64,000 nucleotides of DNA, from the NCBI RefSeq assembly GCF_001426755.1, contig NZ_LMFJ01000001.1, positions 1,235,846-1,299,845 of the forward strand, in the 5' to 3' direction. Numbering within the stretch: the first letter of the stretch is position 1; the number at the start of each line of letters is the position of its first letter. Position numbers and translations under genes: made by a program. Origin of the DNA: Aeromicrobium sp. Root495. Its GTDB lineage: Bacteria; Actinomycetota; Actinomycetes; Propionibacteriales; Nocardioidaceae. This document shows, in pieces, positions 32,623 through 41,327 of this stretch. Below the pieces are notes generated by a model. That model was not told the DNA's origin, searched no databases, and saw nothing but the letters and a program-made list of their open reading frames with translations.

Positions 32623-33141
32623 GTGACGGACCGGACGAGCGTGGCGCCCTGGGCGCCCCCCGTGGCCGGTCTCCGGGCGGCTCGTGCCCTCGGAGCCGCG
32701 GCCGTCGTCACCATCGCAGCCGCGGGCGCCCACCTCGGGAGCGGCGGCCAGGCCGACGGTGCCGTCGTCGTGGCTCTCTACGCCGCGCTCGTGCCGCTCT
32801 GCTGGTCCCTGGCCGGCGAGAGGCTCGGGACGGGCCGGCTGCTCGGACTCCTCGTCCTGGCCCAGGCCGCCGTCCACCTGGCGTGCTCGTCGGCCGATCC
32901 GTCGGCAGGCGGGACGATGCTGGTGGGCCACGCCGTCGGCACGGCGGTGAGCCTCGCCGTGCTCACGTGGGGCGAGCGGGCACTTCTCGCGCTCGCCGAC
33001 CGTGTGGTGTCGCACTGGTCGGTGCCTCGCGTCGGGACGCCCGCACTGTGGGCCGTCCCCGCCACCGGCCGTCGGCTGGTGGAGCCGTCCCGGATCCGGG
33101 TGCTCGTGGTGGGGGAGCGGGCACCGCCCGCAGCGGTCTGA
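32623..33141 (+). CDS. Membrane protein of unknown function ahead of the copper genes
   Basis: 172 residues with about four hydrophobic segments (roughly 20-35, 45-62, 70-88, 98-120) and a soluble C-terminus with HWSVPRVGTPALW. I do not recognise a family with certainty; similar proteins precede ycnI in related actinobacteria. GTG 32623 lies seven bases after TAGGCT (32610-32615), so the transcript is probably leaderless and may run into ycnI 38 bases later. Confidence 0.65.
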   Translation: MTDRTSVAPWAPPVAGLRAARALGAAAVVTIAAAGAHLGSGGQADGAVVVALYAALVPLCWSLAGERLGTGRLLGLLVLAQAAVHLACSSADPSAGGTMLVGHAVGTAVSLAVLTWGERALLALADRVVSHWSVPRVGTPALWAVPATGRRLVEPSRIRVLVVGERAPPAAV

Positions 33142-33179
33142 CCGCCCTCTTCCTCTTCACCCCACAGAAAGCCACACCC

Positions 33180-33875
33180 ATGAACCGCACCTCCGTGCGG
33201 CTCGGCGCTGCCTCCGTGGCAGGCGCCCTGCTGCTCATCCCCACCGCTGCCCAGGCCCACGTCTCGGTGTCGTCGCCCGACGCCGCCCGTGAGGGCTTCG
33301 GGAAGGTCGTCTTCCGCGTGCCCACCGAGCCCGACACCGCCAGCACCACCAAGGTCGAGATCGACCTGCCGCGCGAGCAGCCGTTCGCCTTCGTCTCCAC
33401 CCAGGTGAAGCCCGGCTGGAAGGTCAAGATCACCAAGAGCAAGCTCCCGAAGCCCGTCAAGACCGAGTACGCGACCATCAGCGAGGCCGTCTCCAAGGTC
33501 ACGTGGACCGCCACGGGCGACGGCATCGCACCCGGCGAGTTCGACGAGTTCGCCGTGTCCGCGGGGCCGCTGCCCGATGTCGAGTCGGTGTCGTTCGCCG
33601 CGCGCCAGACGTACTCCGACGGGGAGGTCGTGGACTGGGACGAGAAGCAGACCGGCGACGAGGAGCCCGAGCACCCGGCCCCGGTGCTCGCACTCGCGGC
33701 GGCGAGCGAGGACCACCACGGTGGCGCGTCCGGTGCGGACGACAAGGACACGTCGGGCGTGTCGTACGCGTTCGACAGCTCCGACAAGACCGCCCGCATC
33801 ACGGCCGCGGTCGCGGTCGTGGTCGCCGTCGTCTCGCTGGCTTTTGCCGTGCGAGAGAATCGACGACGTGCGTAA
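33180..33875 (+). CDS. YcnI-like copper-binding protein (DUF1775)
   Basis: 231 residues: signal peptide to about residue 26 (AAQA), then mature N-terminal H27 (HVSV), which in YcnI forms the monohistidine copper brace together with an aromatic residue of the DUF1775 fold. A C-terminal membrane helix (about 204-224) and RENRRRA tail anchor it outside the membrane. The segment before the helix is acidic with a few histidines (EDHHGG). Followed by copC with an 8-base overlap. Confidence 0.88.
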   Translation: MNRTSVRLGAASVAGALLLIPTAAQAHVSVSSPDAAREGFGKVVFRVPTEPDTASTTKVEIDLPREQPFAFVSTQVKPGWKVKITKSKLPKPVKTEYATISEAVSKVTWTATGDGIAPGEFDEFAVSAGPLPDVESVSFAARQTYSDGEVVDWDEKQTGDEEPEHPAPVLALAAASEDHHGGASGADDKDTSGVSYAFDSSDKTARITAAVAVVVAVVSLAFAVRENRRRA

Positions 33876-34380
33876 AGTCCTGGCCGTCCTCGGCGTCGTC
33901 GCCGTCCTGCTGCCCTGCCTCCTGGTGGGCGCAGCAGGACCGGCGGCGGCCCACGCCGCCCTCGTGAGCACCGACCCGGCGGACGGCTCGACGCTCGAGG
34001 CGCTGCCGCAGGAGATCACCCTCACGTTCAACGAGCCGGTCGGCCAGCCGGCGATCGTGGTGACCGCGCCCGACGGCACCCGGGTCTCGGAGAAGGCGAG
34101 CAGCCTCGACGCCACGGTCACCGCGCCACTGGAGGGCGAGGCCCAGAAGGGTCGCTACACGCTGGCCTACCGCGTCGTCTCAGCCGACGGGCACCCCATC
34201 GCGGGCGAGACCACGTTCACCTCCACGACCGGCAAGACCGTCACCGCCTCCCAGACCGAGAAGTCCGACGAGGCCACGTTCGTCCACCGGCACCGCTCCC
34301 ACTTCGTGTGGGCCGCGATCGCTGCGGTCGTGGGACTCGCCCTCATCCTGGCTCCTCTCGTGCGCAGGCCCAAGGCATGA
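33868..34380 (+). CDS. CopC-domain copper resistance protein
   Basis: 170 residues from GTG 33868. Signal peptide to about residue 28 (AAA), mature H29 (HAALVSTDPADGS) as the copper(II) brace residue; second copper histidine in VVSADGHPIAGE. A C-terminal helix (VWAAIAAVVGLALILAPLV) anchors it, with HRHRSHF just before the membrane. It is coupled to both neighbours: 8-base overlap with ycnI and ATGA overlap with the CopD-CtaG gene. Confidence 0.9.
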   Translation: MRKVLAVLGVVAVLLPCLLVGAAGPAAAHAALVSTDPADGSTLEALPQEITLTFNEPVGQPAIVVTAPDGTRVSEKASSLDATVTAPLEGEAQKGRYTLAYRVVSADGHPIAGETTFTSTTGKTVTASQTEKSDEATFVHRHRSHFVWAAIAAVVGLALILAPLVRRPKA

Positions 34381-36368
34381 CCGTCACCGATCGACCCGTC
34401 TCCGGCTCGCAGGCCGTCCGCCTCCTGCTGGGCAGCTTCCTCGTCTCGGCCTCCGCCATGGCGTTCGGCCTGGTGCTCGGCGGCGGAGCCCCCGAGCCCG
34501 TGCCGGAGGGCATCCCCGACGCCGGCGCCTTCGTGGGCTGGGCGCTCCCGCTCTCCCGCCTGCTGCTCGACACGTCGCTCGTCACGCTCATCGGCTGCCT
34601 GTTGGCCGCGGCCTTCCTGCTCCCCAACCGGGGCAAGGCACTCGAGGGCCTGTCGGTCGATGCGGTGCGGCTCGGCTCGTGGGCCGCCCTCGTGTGGGCG
34701 GTCAGCGCCCTGGGTCTCTACGTCTTCACGGCGTCCTCCATCTTCGGGCGCCCGCTGAGCGACCTCAGCGGTGCCCTGCTGTGGCAGCTCCTCCTCGACA
34801 CCGGGCTGGGCCAGGCCCTGCTGCTCCACGTCGTCCTGGGGCTGACGGCCTTCGTCCTCCTGCGCTGGACGCTGTCGGTGCAGGTCGTCGTGATGTGGCT
34901 CGGGATCGTGTGTGCGGCCCTCCTGCCGCTCACGTTCTCCGGGCACTCGGCGTCAGGCGGCTCGCACGACCTGGCCGGTGTCAGCCTCACCCTGCACCTC
35001 GTGGGCGTGAGCCTCTGGGTGGGCGGTCTCGGCGCGCTCGGCTGGGTGGCCTGGCGCGGCAGCAAGCGCTTCGAGCCGGCCTTCGTCCGTTTCTCCCACC
35101 TCGCGCTGTGGGCCTACGTCCTGGTCGGCGCCTCGGGCGTCGTCAACGCAGTGGTCCGTCTCGGATCGTGGTCCGAGCTCTTCGGCTCCGACTACGGCCG
35201 CATCGTCCTGGTCAAGCTGGCCGCGCTGGTCGCGCTCGGTGGCTTCGGCCAGGTCCAGCGCCGACGCCTCCAGCGGGGCGGATCCGGCTTCGGCCGCGCG
35301 GCCATGCTGGAGCTGCTCCTGATGGTCGGGGTCATCGGGCTCTCGGTGGCGCTCGGTCGCACGCCCACGCCGGTGGGCGACGTCCTCGACACGCCGGCCG
35401 AGGACCTCCTCGGCGGGCCGCTGCCGCCCGCCCCCACGGTGCTCCGCCTGCTGTGGGGCTGGTCGCCCACGGGTGTCGGCCTGGCCGTCGTCGTGCTGGG
35501 CACGGCGCTCTACCTCCGCGGCCTCTGGACCTTGCGGCGCCGCGGCGTGACCTGGCCGGTCGGACGAACGATCTCCTGGGTCGTGGGGATGCTCATCGTC
35601 GCGTGGGCCACGTGTGGCGGCCTGGGCGTCTACTCCCACGTCATGTTCAGCGCCCACATGGTCTCCCACATGATGCTCTCGATGGTCGCGCCCATCTTCC
35701 TCGTGCTGGGTGCGCCCATGACCCTCGCGCTCCGCACCCTGCCCGGGCCGCGTCAGCCGGGGGAGCGCTCCCCGCGCGCCATGCTGACGGCCTTCCTGCA
35801 CTCCCGCTTCGCCCGGTTCATGACGTTCCCGCTCGTGGGGCCGCTCCTGTTCGTCGGCTCCCTCTACGGCCTGTACTTCTCGCCGGCGTTCGAGTTCTTG
35901 ATGTCGAGCCACTGGGGGCACGGCGCCATGGAGCTGCACTTCCTGCTCGTGGGAACGCTCTTCTACTACGTCATCATCGGCGTGGACCCGGCGCCGCGCG
36001 CGCTCCCGCCCATCGCCCGGTTCGGCCTGCTGCTGGTGACGCTGCCGTTCCATGCGTTCTTCGCGATCTCGATCATGTCCTCCAACCGGGTCTTCGCGAG
36101 CGACTACTGGACCACCATCAACCGCCCGTACTCGACGAACCTCCTGGACGACCAGTACCTGGGCGGCAGCATCGCGTGGGCCCTCGGTGAGATCCCGCTC
36201 CTGGTCGTCATGATCGCCCTGCTCGTCCAGTGGATCCGCAGCGACCAGCGGGAGGCCCGTCGGATCGACCGGCAGGCCGACCGCGACGACGGCGCCGCTC
36301 TCGAGGCCTACAACGCCCGACTGCAGGAGCTGGCCACCCACGGCAAGCGGCGCGACCCCGACGCCTGA
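34377..36368 (+). CDS. CopD-CtaG fusion membrane protein
   Basis: 663 residues with about fifteen hydrophobic segments. The N-terminal half (about 1-330) is a CopD-type copper-transport domain; the C-terminal half (about 360-640) is a caa3-type CtaG/cytochrome oxidase assembly domain with FSAHMVSHMMLSMVAP and SSHWGHGAMELHFL histidine motifs. With YcnI and CopC this suggests uptake of copper from the periplasmic side and its delivery to cytochrome oxidase. A charged cytoplasmic tail follows (QREARRIDRQADRDDG). The division into halves is from sequence pattern, not alignment. Confidence 0.88.
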   Translation: MTVTDRPVSGSQAVRLLLGSFLVSASAMAFGLVLGGGAPEPVPEGIPDAGAFVGWALPLSRLLLDTSLVTLIGCLLAAAFLLPNRGKALEGLSVDAVRLGSWAALVWAVSALGLYVFTASSIFGRPLSDLSGALLWQLLLDTGLGQALLLHVVLGLTAFVLLRWTLSVQVVVMWLGIVCAALLPLTFSGHSASGGSHDLAGVSLTLHLVGVSLWVGGLGALGWVAWRGSKRFEPAFVRFSHLALWAYVLVGASGVVNAVVRLGSWSELFGSDYGRIVLVKLAALVALGGFGQVQRRRLQRGGSGFGRAAMLELLLMVGVIGLSVALGRTPTPVGDVLDTPAEDLLGGPLPPAPTVLRLLWGWSPTGVGLAVVVLGTALYLRGLWTLRRRGVTWPVGRTISWVVGMLIVAWATCGGLGVYSHVMFSAHMVSHMMLSMVAPIFLVLGAPMTLALRTLPGPRQPGERSPRAMLTAFLHSRFARFMTFPLVGPLLFVGSLYGLYFSPAFEFLMSSHWGHGAMELHFLLVGTLFYYVIIGVDPAPRALPPIARFGLLLVTLPFHAFFAISIMSSNRVFASDYWTTINRPYSTNLLDDQYLGGSIAWALGEIPLLVVMIALLVQWIRSDQREARRIDRQADRDDGAALEAYNARLQELATHGKRRDPDA

Positions 36369-36389
36369 CCGCAGGGGTGGGAACGACGA

Positions 36390-36414
36390 AGCCCCCGGCC
36401 GATGGCCGGGGGCT
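36390..36414. terminator. Bidirectional terminator between the copper operon and sod
   Basis: AGCCCCCGGCC (36390-36400) and GGCCGGGGGCT (36404-36414) form a perfect 11-bp stem with a 3-nt loop, in the 66-nt gap between convergent genes. No T run follows on either strand, as is common in high-GC genomes. Confidence 0.75.
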
Positions 36415-36434
36415 GGGTCGTGGATGGAGCAGGA

Positions 36435-37052
36435 TCAGAAGATGATCTGTCCGCCGGTGGTGGCAGCGGCGAAGCGCTCCTGAGCGTCGGCCCAGTTGAC
36501 GATGTTCCACCACGCCTTGACGTAGTCACCCTTGACGTTGAGGTAGTCGAGGTAGAAGGCGTGCTCCCACATGTCGAGCTGGGCGATGGGGATCAGCGTC
36601 GGCGGGATGTTGGCCTGCTGGTCGTACAGCTGCACGACGAGGAGCTTCTGTCCCAGGCTGTCCCACGCGAGGATGGCCCAGCCGGAGCCCTGGATGGTGA
36701 GGGCGACCTGCTCGAACTGTGCCCGGAACTTGTCGAAGGAACCGAAGTTCTCGTCGATCGCCGCAGCGAGCTCGCCGACCGGCTTGTCGCCGCCGTCCGG
36801 GGAGAGGTTCTTCCAGAAGATCGAGTGGTTGATGTGACCACCGAGGTTGAACGACAGGTTCTTCTCGATGCCGGCGATCGCACCGTAGTTGTCGGTGGCG
36901 CGCGCCTCCTCGAGCTTCTCCAGGGCGGTGTTCAGGCCACCGACGTAGTTCTGGTGGTGCTTGCTGTGGTGCAGCTCCATGATCTTGCCGGAGATGTGCG
37001 GGTCGAGCGCACCGTAGTCGTAGGAAAGCTCGGGAAGCGAGTACTCAGCCAT
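36435..37052 (-). CDS. sodA: Superoxide dismutase, Mn/Fe type
   Basis: 205 residues, cytosolic or released, converting superoxide to peroxide. Metal ligands are H28 ([10 protein letters not shown]), H76 ([10 protein letters not shown]) and the aspartate and histidine of DMWEHAF. The metal cannot be decided with confidence from sequence. ATG 37052 follows AGGAGG (37057-37062 on this strand). Stands alone, ending at a bidirectional terminator. Confidence 0.95.
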   Translation of the reverse strand: MAEYSLPELSYDYGALDPHISGKIMELHHSKHHQNYVGGLNTALEKLEEARATDNYGAIAGIEKNLSFNLGGHINHSIFWKNLSPDGGDKPVGELAAAIDENFGSFDKFRAQFEQVALTIQGSGWAILAWDSLGQKLLVVQLYDQQANIPPTLIPIAQLDMWEHAFYLDYLNVKGDYVKAWWNIVNWADAQERFAAATTGGQIIF

Positions 37053-37211
37053 GCGTCCTCCTGGGATGCAGTCTCTTCAGTCAGGTCGACCTCGTCAGTC
37101 TGTCAGTACCGTCAACGGATGCAACACCGGTCCCATTCCCCGGTCACCGTGCCCCGCGCGACCGACGCCCGGCCCGCCGTGCCGGTGCCCGGTCGGATCC
37201 GGTCGATGTCC

Positions 37212-37217
37212 TAGGCT
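37212..37217 (+). promoter_or_regulatory. -10 box upstream of the CDP-alcohol transferase operon
   Basis: TAGGCT in the 211-nt divergent gap between sodA and the transferase gene, about 47 nt before GTG 37264. It would give a leader of about 40 nt carrying the ribosome binding site GGAGAGGA. I see no other supportable site in the gap. Confidence 0.45.
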
Positions 37218-37263
37218 GACGGTTGCACCGGCCGCACTCGCGGGGCCGCGGGAGAGGACTGAC

Positions 37264-37842
37264 GTGGTGGAGGACAGGATCGTCACGGTCCCCAACGTGC
37301 TGAGCGTCGTCCGCGTCCTGCTCGTCCCGGTCTTCCTGTGGCTCGTGCTGGGGCCCGAGGAGGACGAGCTCGCGCTGCTGGTCCTCGTCATCTCCGGCGT
37401 CACGGACTACCTCGACGGCAAGCTCGCCCGTTCGCTGAACCAGACGTCCAAGGTGGGCGCGATCCTCGACCCGGTCGCCGACCGTCTGTTCATCCTGGCC
37501 GTCGTCATCGGCCTCGGCCTGCGCGAGATCATCCCGTGGTGGCTCGCCGTGATCCTGCCGCTGCGCGACGTCTTCCTCTTCAGCCTCGTGCCCTTCCTGC
37601 GCACGCGTGGCTACAGCTCGCTGCCGGTCCACTTCCTCGGCAAGGCGGCCACCGCCGGCCTGCTCTACGCCTTCCCCCTGCTGCTCCTGGGCGACGGAGA
37701 GGGCACGATCGCCGACCTCGCCGACGTCTTCGGCTGGGCGTTCGCGGTGTGGGGCGTGGGCCTGTACTGGTGGGGCGGCGTCCTCTACGCGGTGCAGGTG
37801 CGCCGGCTGCTCACCACCACCGAGCGCATCGAGTCGGCCTGA
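37264..37842 (+). CDS. CDP-alcohol phosphatidyltransferase
   Basis: 192 residues, integral membrane. The catalytic motif is exact: D48, D51-G52, A55-R56, G65, D69 and D73. It moves a phosphatidyl group from CDP-diacylglycerol to an alcohol; glycerol 3-phosphate (PgsA) or another small alcohol is likely, and cardiolipin synthase-type activity also occurs in this family. Two adjacent GTGs (37264, 37267) are possible starts. First gene of the conserved block that runs to the second DUF881 gene. Confidence 0.88.
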   Translation: MVEDRIVTVPNVLSVVRVLLVPVFLWLVLGPEEDELALLVLVISGVTDYLDGKLARSLNQTSKVGAILDPVADRLFILAVVIGLGLREIIPWWLAVILPLRDVFLFSLVPFLRTRGYSSLPVHFLGKAATAGLLYAFPLLLLGDGEGTIADLADVFGWAFAVWGVGLYWWGGVLYAVQVRRLLTTTERIESA

Positions 37843-37844
37843 TC

Positions 37845-38660
37845 ATGGCCGGCCGGACGGGTCCCTTCGTCGGAGGGCAGTCGCCGCGTTCCGCGGAGAG
37901 CCTGCTCGACCAGATCGCCGAGTCCGCGCTCGACGACGACTACTACCTCGTGCGCTCCGGTGGAGCCCGTCGCGGACGGCTCAGCCTCCTGCTCGTCGGC
38001 CTCTGCGTGGCGGTCCTCTCGGCCGCCATCACGGTCGCGGCGGTGCAGGCGCGCTCCACCCGGCCGGCCGGTGAGATCGAGAGGCAGAGCCTTGCGGCCG
38101 ACATCGCCGCGCGTCGCGCGACGTTGGCCGAGCGCCAGGCCACGGCCGACCGGCTGGCCGACCAGGTGGAGGCACTGAGGGCTGCCGCCTCGCGCACAGG
38201 AGACCTCAGCGACGACGTCAGGGCGGCCACGGCCGAGTCGGGCGCCGAGGGATCGGGGCTCGTCGTGAGCATCTACCCCAGCACGCAGGGCAACCTCGAC
38301 GGCCGGGTCACGGCCTCCGACCTCCAGATCCTCGTCAACGGTCTCTGGTACGCCGGGGCCGAGGCCATCGCGGTCGACGGACGCCGGCTCGGTGCGCTGT
38401 CGGCCATCCGGCCCTTCGAGGGCGGCATCACGATCGACTACCGGCGCATCGAGCCGCCGTACACGGTGGTGGCGCTCGGCGACGGCGACCAGCTCGAGAC
38501 CAAGTTCGACGCCACCCCGAGCGGCCAGTACTGGCAGCGTCGGACCGAGGGCACCGACGTCACCCTCTCCATGGCACCATCGTCGGAGCTCGAGGTGCCG
38601 GCGGCACCCAGGAAGCGCACCAGCACCGACCACGCGACCGTCGTGAAGGAGGACCGTTGA
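37845..38660 (+). CDS. DUF881 protein (first copy)
   Basis: 271 residues. A cytoplasmic N-terminus of about 45 residues, one membrane helix (about 49-68), a coiled-coil segment (about 75-115) and a DUF881 domain with GLVVSIYPSTQG, LQILVNGLWYAGAEAIAVDG and PPYTVVALGD. DUF881 proteins lie outside the membrane in Gram-positives and are of unknown function. It starts two bases after the transferase gene and overlaps the sbp start. Confidence 0.82.
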   Translation: MAGRTGPFVGGQSPRSAESLLDQIAESALDDDYYLVRSGGARRGRLSLLLVGLCVAVLSAAITVAAVQARSTRPAGEIERQSLAADIAARRATLAERQATADRLADQVEALRAAASRTGDLSDDVRAATAESGAEGSGLVVSIYPSTQGNLDGRVTASDLQILVNGLWYAGAEAIAVDGRRLGALSAIRPFEGGITIDYRRIEPPYTVVALGDGDQLETKFDATPSGQYWQRRTEGTDVTLSMAPSSELEVPAAPRKRTSTDHATVVKEDR

Positions 38661-38989
38661 TCCCGCTCATCGGCATCGTGGCCGGCGTCGTGGCCGGACT
38701 GTTCCTCCAGCCCACCATCCCGCTGTGGCTGCAGCCCTACGTGCCCATCGCCATCGTCGCCGCGCTCGACGCCGTCATCGGCGGTCTCCGGGCCCTGGGG
38801 GAGCGGCGCTTCGACGACCGGGTCTTCGTGATCTCGTTCCTCTCCAACGTCGTCATCGCCGGCTTCATGGTCTTCCTCGGCGACCAGCTCGGCGTGGGGT
38901 CGCAGCTCTCCACCGGCGTCGTGGTGGTGCTGGGCATCCGCATCTTCGCCAACGCGGCGGCCATCCGCCGCCGGATCTTCCATGCCTGA
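38657..38989 (+). CDS. sbp: Small basic protein (DUF1290)
   Basis: 110 residues with three hydrophobic segments (IGIVAGVVAGLFL, YVPIAIVAALDAVIGG, VISFLSNVVIAGFMVFLG). It matches the small basic membrane protein family found between two DUF881 genes in actinobacteria and clostridia. TTG 38657 overlaps the previous stop (TTGA). Function unknown; gene order is strongly conserved. Confidence 0.85.
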   Translation: MIPLIGIVAGVVAGLFLQPTIPLWLQPYVPIAIVAALDAVIGGLRALGERRFDDRVFVISFLSNVVIAGFMVFLGDQLGVGSQLSTGVVVVLGIRIFANAAAIRRRIFHA

Positions 38990-39677
38990 GCCCCGGACCG
39001 GCCGCGCCCTGCGGGTCGTGAGCGGGCTGCTCGTGGCCGCCCTCGCCTACGCCGTCACGGTCCAGGTGCGCCAGGACGAGGAGTCCGACTACTCCACCCT
39101 GCGCGGCGTCGAGCTCGTCGAGCTGCTCAAGTCCATCGACGCGGCCAACCAGCGGCTCGGGCGCCAGATCGACGAGCTCACCGCGACGCGCAACGGCCTG
39201 CAGTCGAGCAACCAGAGCTCGGAGGAGGCCACGAAACAGGCCCGCAAGCGCGCCGCCGAGCTGGCCATCCTGGCCGGGACCGTCGCCGCCAGCGGCCCGG
39301 GCATCCAGATCACCGTCTCCGACCCGCAGCGCGTCGTCGACGCCGCGCTGGTCCTCGACACGGTCGAGGAGCTCCGCGACGCCGGCGCCGAGGTCATCGC
39401 CATGAACGGCACGGCGCGCATCGTCGCCCAGACCTACTTCCTCGACGACGAGGACGGGATCCGCGTGAGCGGCACCCTCGTCAAGGCGCCGTACACGATC
39501 GACGTCATCGGTGACGCGGCCACGCTCGAGGAGGCCGCCACCTTCCGCGGAGGCATCGTCGACCGGTTCACCAACCGGGGGGCTGCAGCCGAGGTCGACA
39601 AGCGTGGAAAGATCACCATCACGGCGCTGGCTGACGCCCGCCGACCCCAGTACTCTCGTGCCACGTCGGACGAGTGA
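38982..39677 (+). CDS. DUF881 protein (second copy)
   Basis: 231 residues. An N-terminal membrane helix (about 11-27), a coiled coil (about 45-85, with KSIDAANQRLGRQIDEL), then the DUF881 domain with GPGIQITVSDPQ and VLDTVEELRDAGAEVIAMNG. Similar layout to the first copy but shorter at the N-terminus. Its start overlaps sbp by 8 bases, so the four genes from 37264 form one unit. gcvH starts 24 bases later. Confidence 0.82.
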   Translation: MPEPRTGRALRVVSGLLVAALAYAVTVQVRQDEESDYSTLRGVELVELLKSIDAANQRLGRQIDELTATRNGLQSSNQSSEEATKQARKRAAELAILAGTVAASGPGIQITVSDPQRVVDAALVLDTVEELRDAGAEVIAMNGTARIVAQTYFLDDEDGIRVSGTLVKAPYTIDVIGDAATLEEAATFRGGIVDRFTNRGAAAEVDKRGKITITALADARRPQYSRATSDE

Positions 39678-39701
39678 GAACATCAACAAGGAGCGACAAC
39701 G

Positions 39702-40079
39702 GTGATTCCTGAGGACCTGTACTACAGCGAGGAGCACGAGTGGGTGCGCGTCGAGGGCGACGTCACCATCGTGGGCATCACCGACTTCGCACAGGAGCAG
39801 CTCGGCGACATCGTCTACGTCGACCTGCCGTCCGTGGGCGACCGCGTCGAGTCCGGGTCGGTCGTGGGCGAGCTCGAGTCCACCAAGTCCGTGAGCGACA
39901 TCTTCTCCCCGCTGAGCGGTGAGATCGTGGCCGTCAACGAGGCGCTCGACGGCGCGTCCGAGGTCATCAACTCCGACCCGTACGGCGAGGGCTGGCTCGT
40001 CAAGATCCGTCCGGCGTCGGAAGATCCCACCGAGGGCCTGCTGTCGTCGGCGGAGTACTCGGCGCTCGTCTCGGCCTGA
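39702..40079 (+). CDS. gcvH: Glycine cleavage system H protein
   Basis: 125 residues; carries the aminomethyl group between the P, T and L proteins on a lipoyl arm attached to K62 (LESTKSVSDI). YYSEEHEWVRVEGD and GIVAVNEAL-type IVAVNEAL are typical. GTG 39702 is preceded by AAGGAG. Its partner gcvP is 2.7 kb away; gcvT is not in the window. Confidence 0.94.
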   Translation: MIPEDLYYSEEHEWVRVEGDVTIVGITDFAQEQLGDIVYVDLPSVGDRVESGSVVGELESTKSVSDIFSPLSGEIVAVNEALDGASEVINSDPYGEGWLVKIRPASEDPTEGLLSSAEYSALVSA

Positions 40080-40107
40080 TCCTGTCCGGCTGCCACCCGG
40101 CGGCTGC

Positions 40108-40142
40108 TAGGTTTGACTCAAGTCTCCACCTCGCGTGGAGAC
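40108..40142 (+). promoter_or_regulatory. garA promoter and leader hairpin
   Basis: A -10 box TAGGTT (40108-40113) is followed by ACTCAAGT (40116-40123), which carries the hexamer CTTGAG on the opposite strand, and by an 8-bp hairpin GTCTCCAC-CTCGC-GTGGAGAC (40122-40142). CTTGAG recurs upstream of the second merR gene (41838, 41900), so a shared regulator is possible. Confidence 0.45.
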
Positions 40143-40181
40143 CTGATTTCTCGCCCGTCCGATCCTCAGGAGTGATCGAAG

Positions 40182-40604
40182 ATGTCGTCGTCCGATGACG
40201 AACAGGTCCCGCCGTCGGAGCTCACCGGGCACATCCCGCTGATCGACGCCGACACCGAGGAGATGTCGGCCTCTGACATCTCGGCGGTCGAGAACCTCCC
40301 GCCGGGCAGCGCCATGCTGCTCGTGCAGCGCGGTCCGGACGCAGGGGCGCGCTTCCTGCTCGACACCGACGCCGTCACGGTCGGGCGGCATCCCGCCAGC
40401 GACATCTTCCTCGACGACATCAGCGTCTCGCGGCGGCACGCCACGTTCTCGCGCAACGCCACCGGCTACGTGGTCTCCGACCTCGGCAGCCTCAACGGCA
40501 CGTACGTCAACCGCGACCGCATCGACGGCGACATCGTCCTCACCGGCGGCGACGAGGTGCAGATCGGCAAGTACCGCCTCATCTACTTCTCGGGCCGGGC
40601 GTGA
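40182..40604 (+). CDS. garA: FHA-domain metabolic regulator, GarA/OdhI family
   Basis: 140 residues. The FHA domain (about 45-140) is well kept: LPPGSAMLLVQRGPDAGARF, VGRHPASDIFLDD, SVSRRHATF, LGSLNGTYVN and GDEVQIGKYRL. In mycobacteria and corynebacteria this protein binds and inhibits 2-oxoglutarate dehydrogenase and switches off when phosphorylated on an N-terminal TTSVF-type motif. That motif is absent here; the N-terminal tail instead reads LIDADTEEMSASDISAVE. Regulation may therefore differ. GTGA-type overlap with ftsR. Confidence 0.9.
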   Translation: MSSSDDEQVPPSELTGHIPLIDADTEEMSASDISAVENLPPGSAMLLVQRGPDAGARFLLDTDAVTVGRHPASDIFLDDISVSRRHATFSRNATGYVVSDLGSLNGTYVNRDRIDGDIVLTGGDEVQIGKYRLIYFSGRA

Positions 40605-41323
40605 CGGAGCCGTCTCCGGAGCTCACGCGCCTCGGGATCGGCAAGGTGCTCGAGGAGCTCACGGAGGAGTTCCCGACGCTGCGGATCAGCAAGATCCGCT
40701 ATCTCGAGGAGGAGGGTCTCCTCGACCCCGAGCGCACGCCGTCGGGCTACCGCAAGTTCTCCTTCGCCGACATCGAGCGGCTGCGCTTCATCCTGCGCCA
40801 GCAGGCAGCGCCCTTCTTCTGGCCCCTGAGCCACATCCGTCAGGTGCTCGACGAGATGGATCGCGGCATCGTCCCCGACCCTGTCGTCTCGCCGGTGGTA
40901 AGGGTTCCCGACCTCGGCCTCGACGCCGAGGGACTGCCCACGGCCGAGACGTTCACCCACCGACGCAGCCAGCTGCGCCTCACGCGTGACGACCTCCTCG
41001 ACGCCTCGGGTCTCGGTGCCGAGGGGCTCGCTGCGCTCGAGGAGTTCGGCCTGCTGCGCCGGCGTCCGTCCCAGACCTACTACGACGGCACCCACCTGCA
41101 GGTGGCCTCCATCGCGGCGCAGTTCGCACAGCTGGGGCTCGAGCCCCGCCACCTCAAGGTGTTCGCCACGGCAGCCGATCGCGAGGCCGGGGTGCTCGGC
41201 CAGGTCGTGTCGCCGCGCGCCCGCCGCGACGACCCCGAGGCCGCGGAGCAGGCCGTCGCGTCGCTCGCAGCCCTGTCCGTCCAGCTCCAGACGGTCCTCC
41301 TGCGGGACCGACTCAAGGGCTGA
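40601..41323 (+). CDS. ftsR: MerR-family regulator, FtsR/Rv1828 type
   Basis: 240 residues. N-terminal winged helix (about 8-80): LGIGKVLEELTEEFPTLRIS, IRYLEEEGLL and PSGYRKFSFADIERLRFI, followed by a long C-terminal domain. Position right after garA matches FtsR of Corynebacterium, which activates ftsZ, and mycobacterial Rv1828. GTG 40601 overlaps garA by four bases. Orthology rests on gene order and motif pattern. Confidence 0.85.
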   Translation: MTEPSPELTRLGIGKVLEELTEEFPTLRISKIRYLEEEGLLDPERTPSGYRKFSFADIERLRFILRQQAAPFFWPLSHIRQVLDEMDRGIVPDPVVSPVVRVPDLGLDAEGLPTAETFTHRRSQLRLTRDDLLDASGLGAEGLAALEEFGLLRRRPSQTYYDGTHLQVASIAAQFAQLGLEPRHLKVFATAADREAGVLGQVVSPRARRDDPEAAEQAVASLAALSVQLQTVLLRDRLKG

Positions 41324-41327
41324 TCCG

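Noticed and set aside
32586-32714. Longer version of ornithine aminotransferase
   Set aside because: The extra 43 residues are low-complexity, and a -10 box sits inside them just before ATG 32585.
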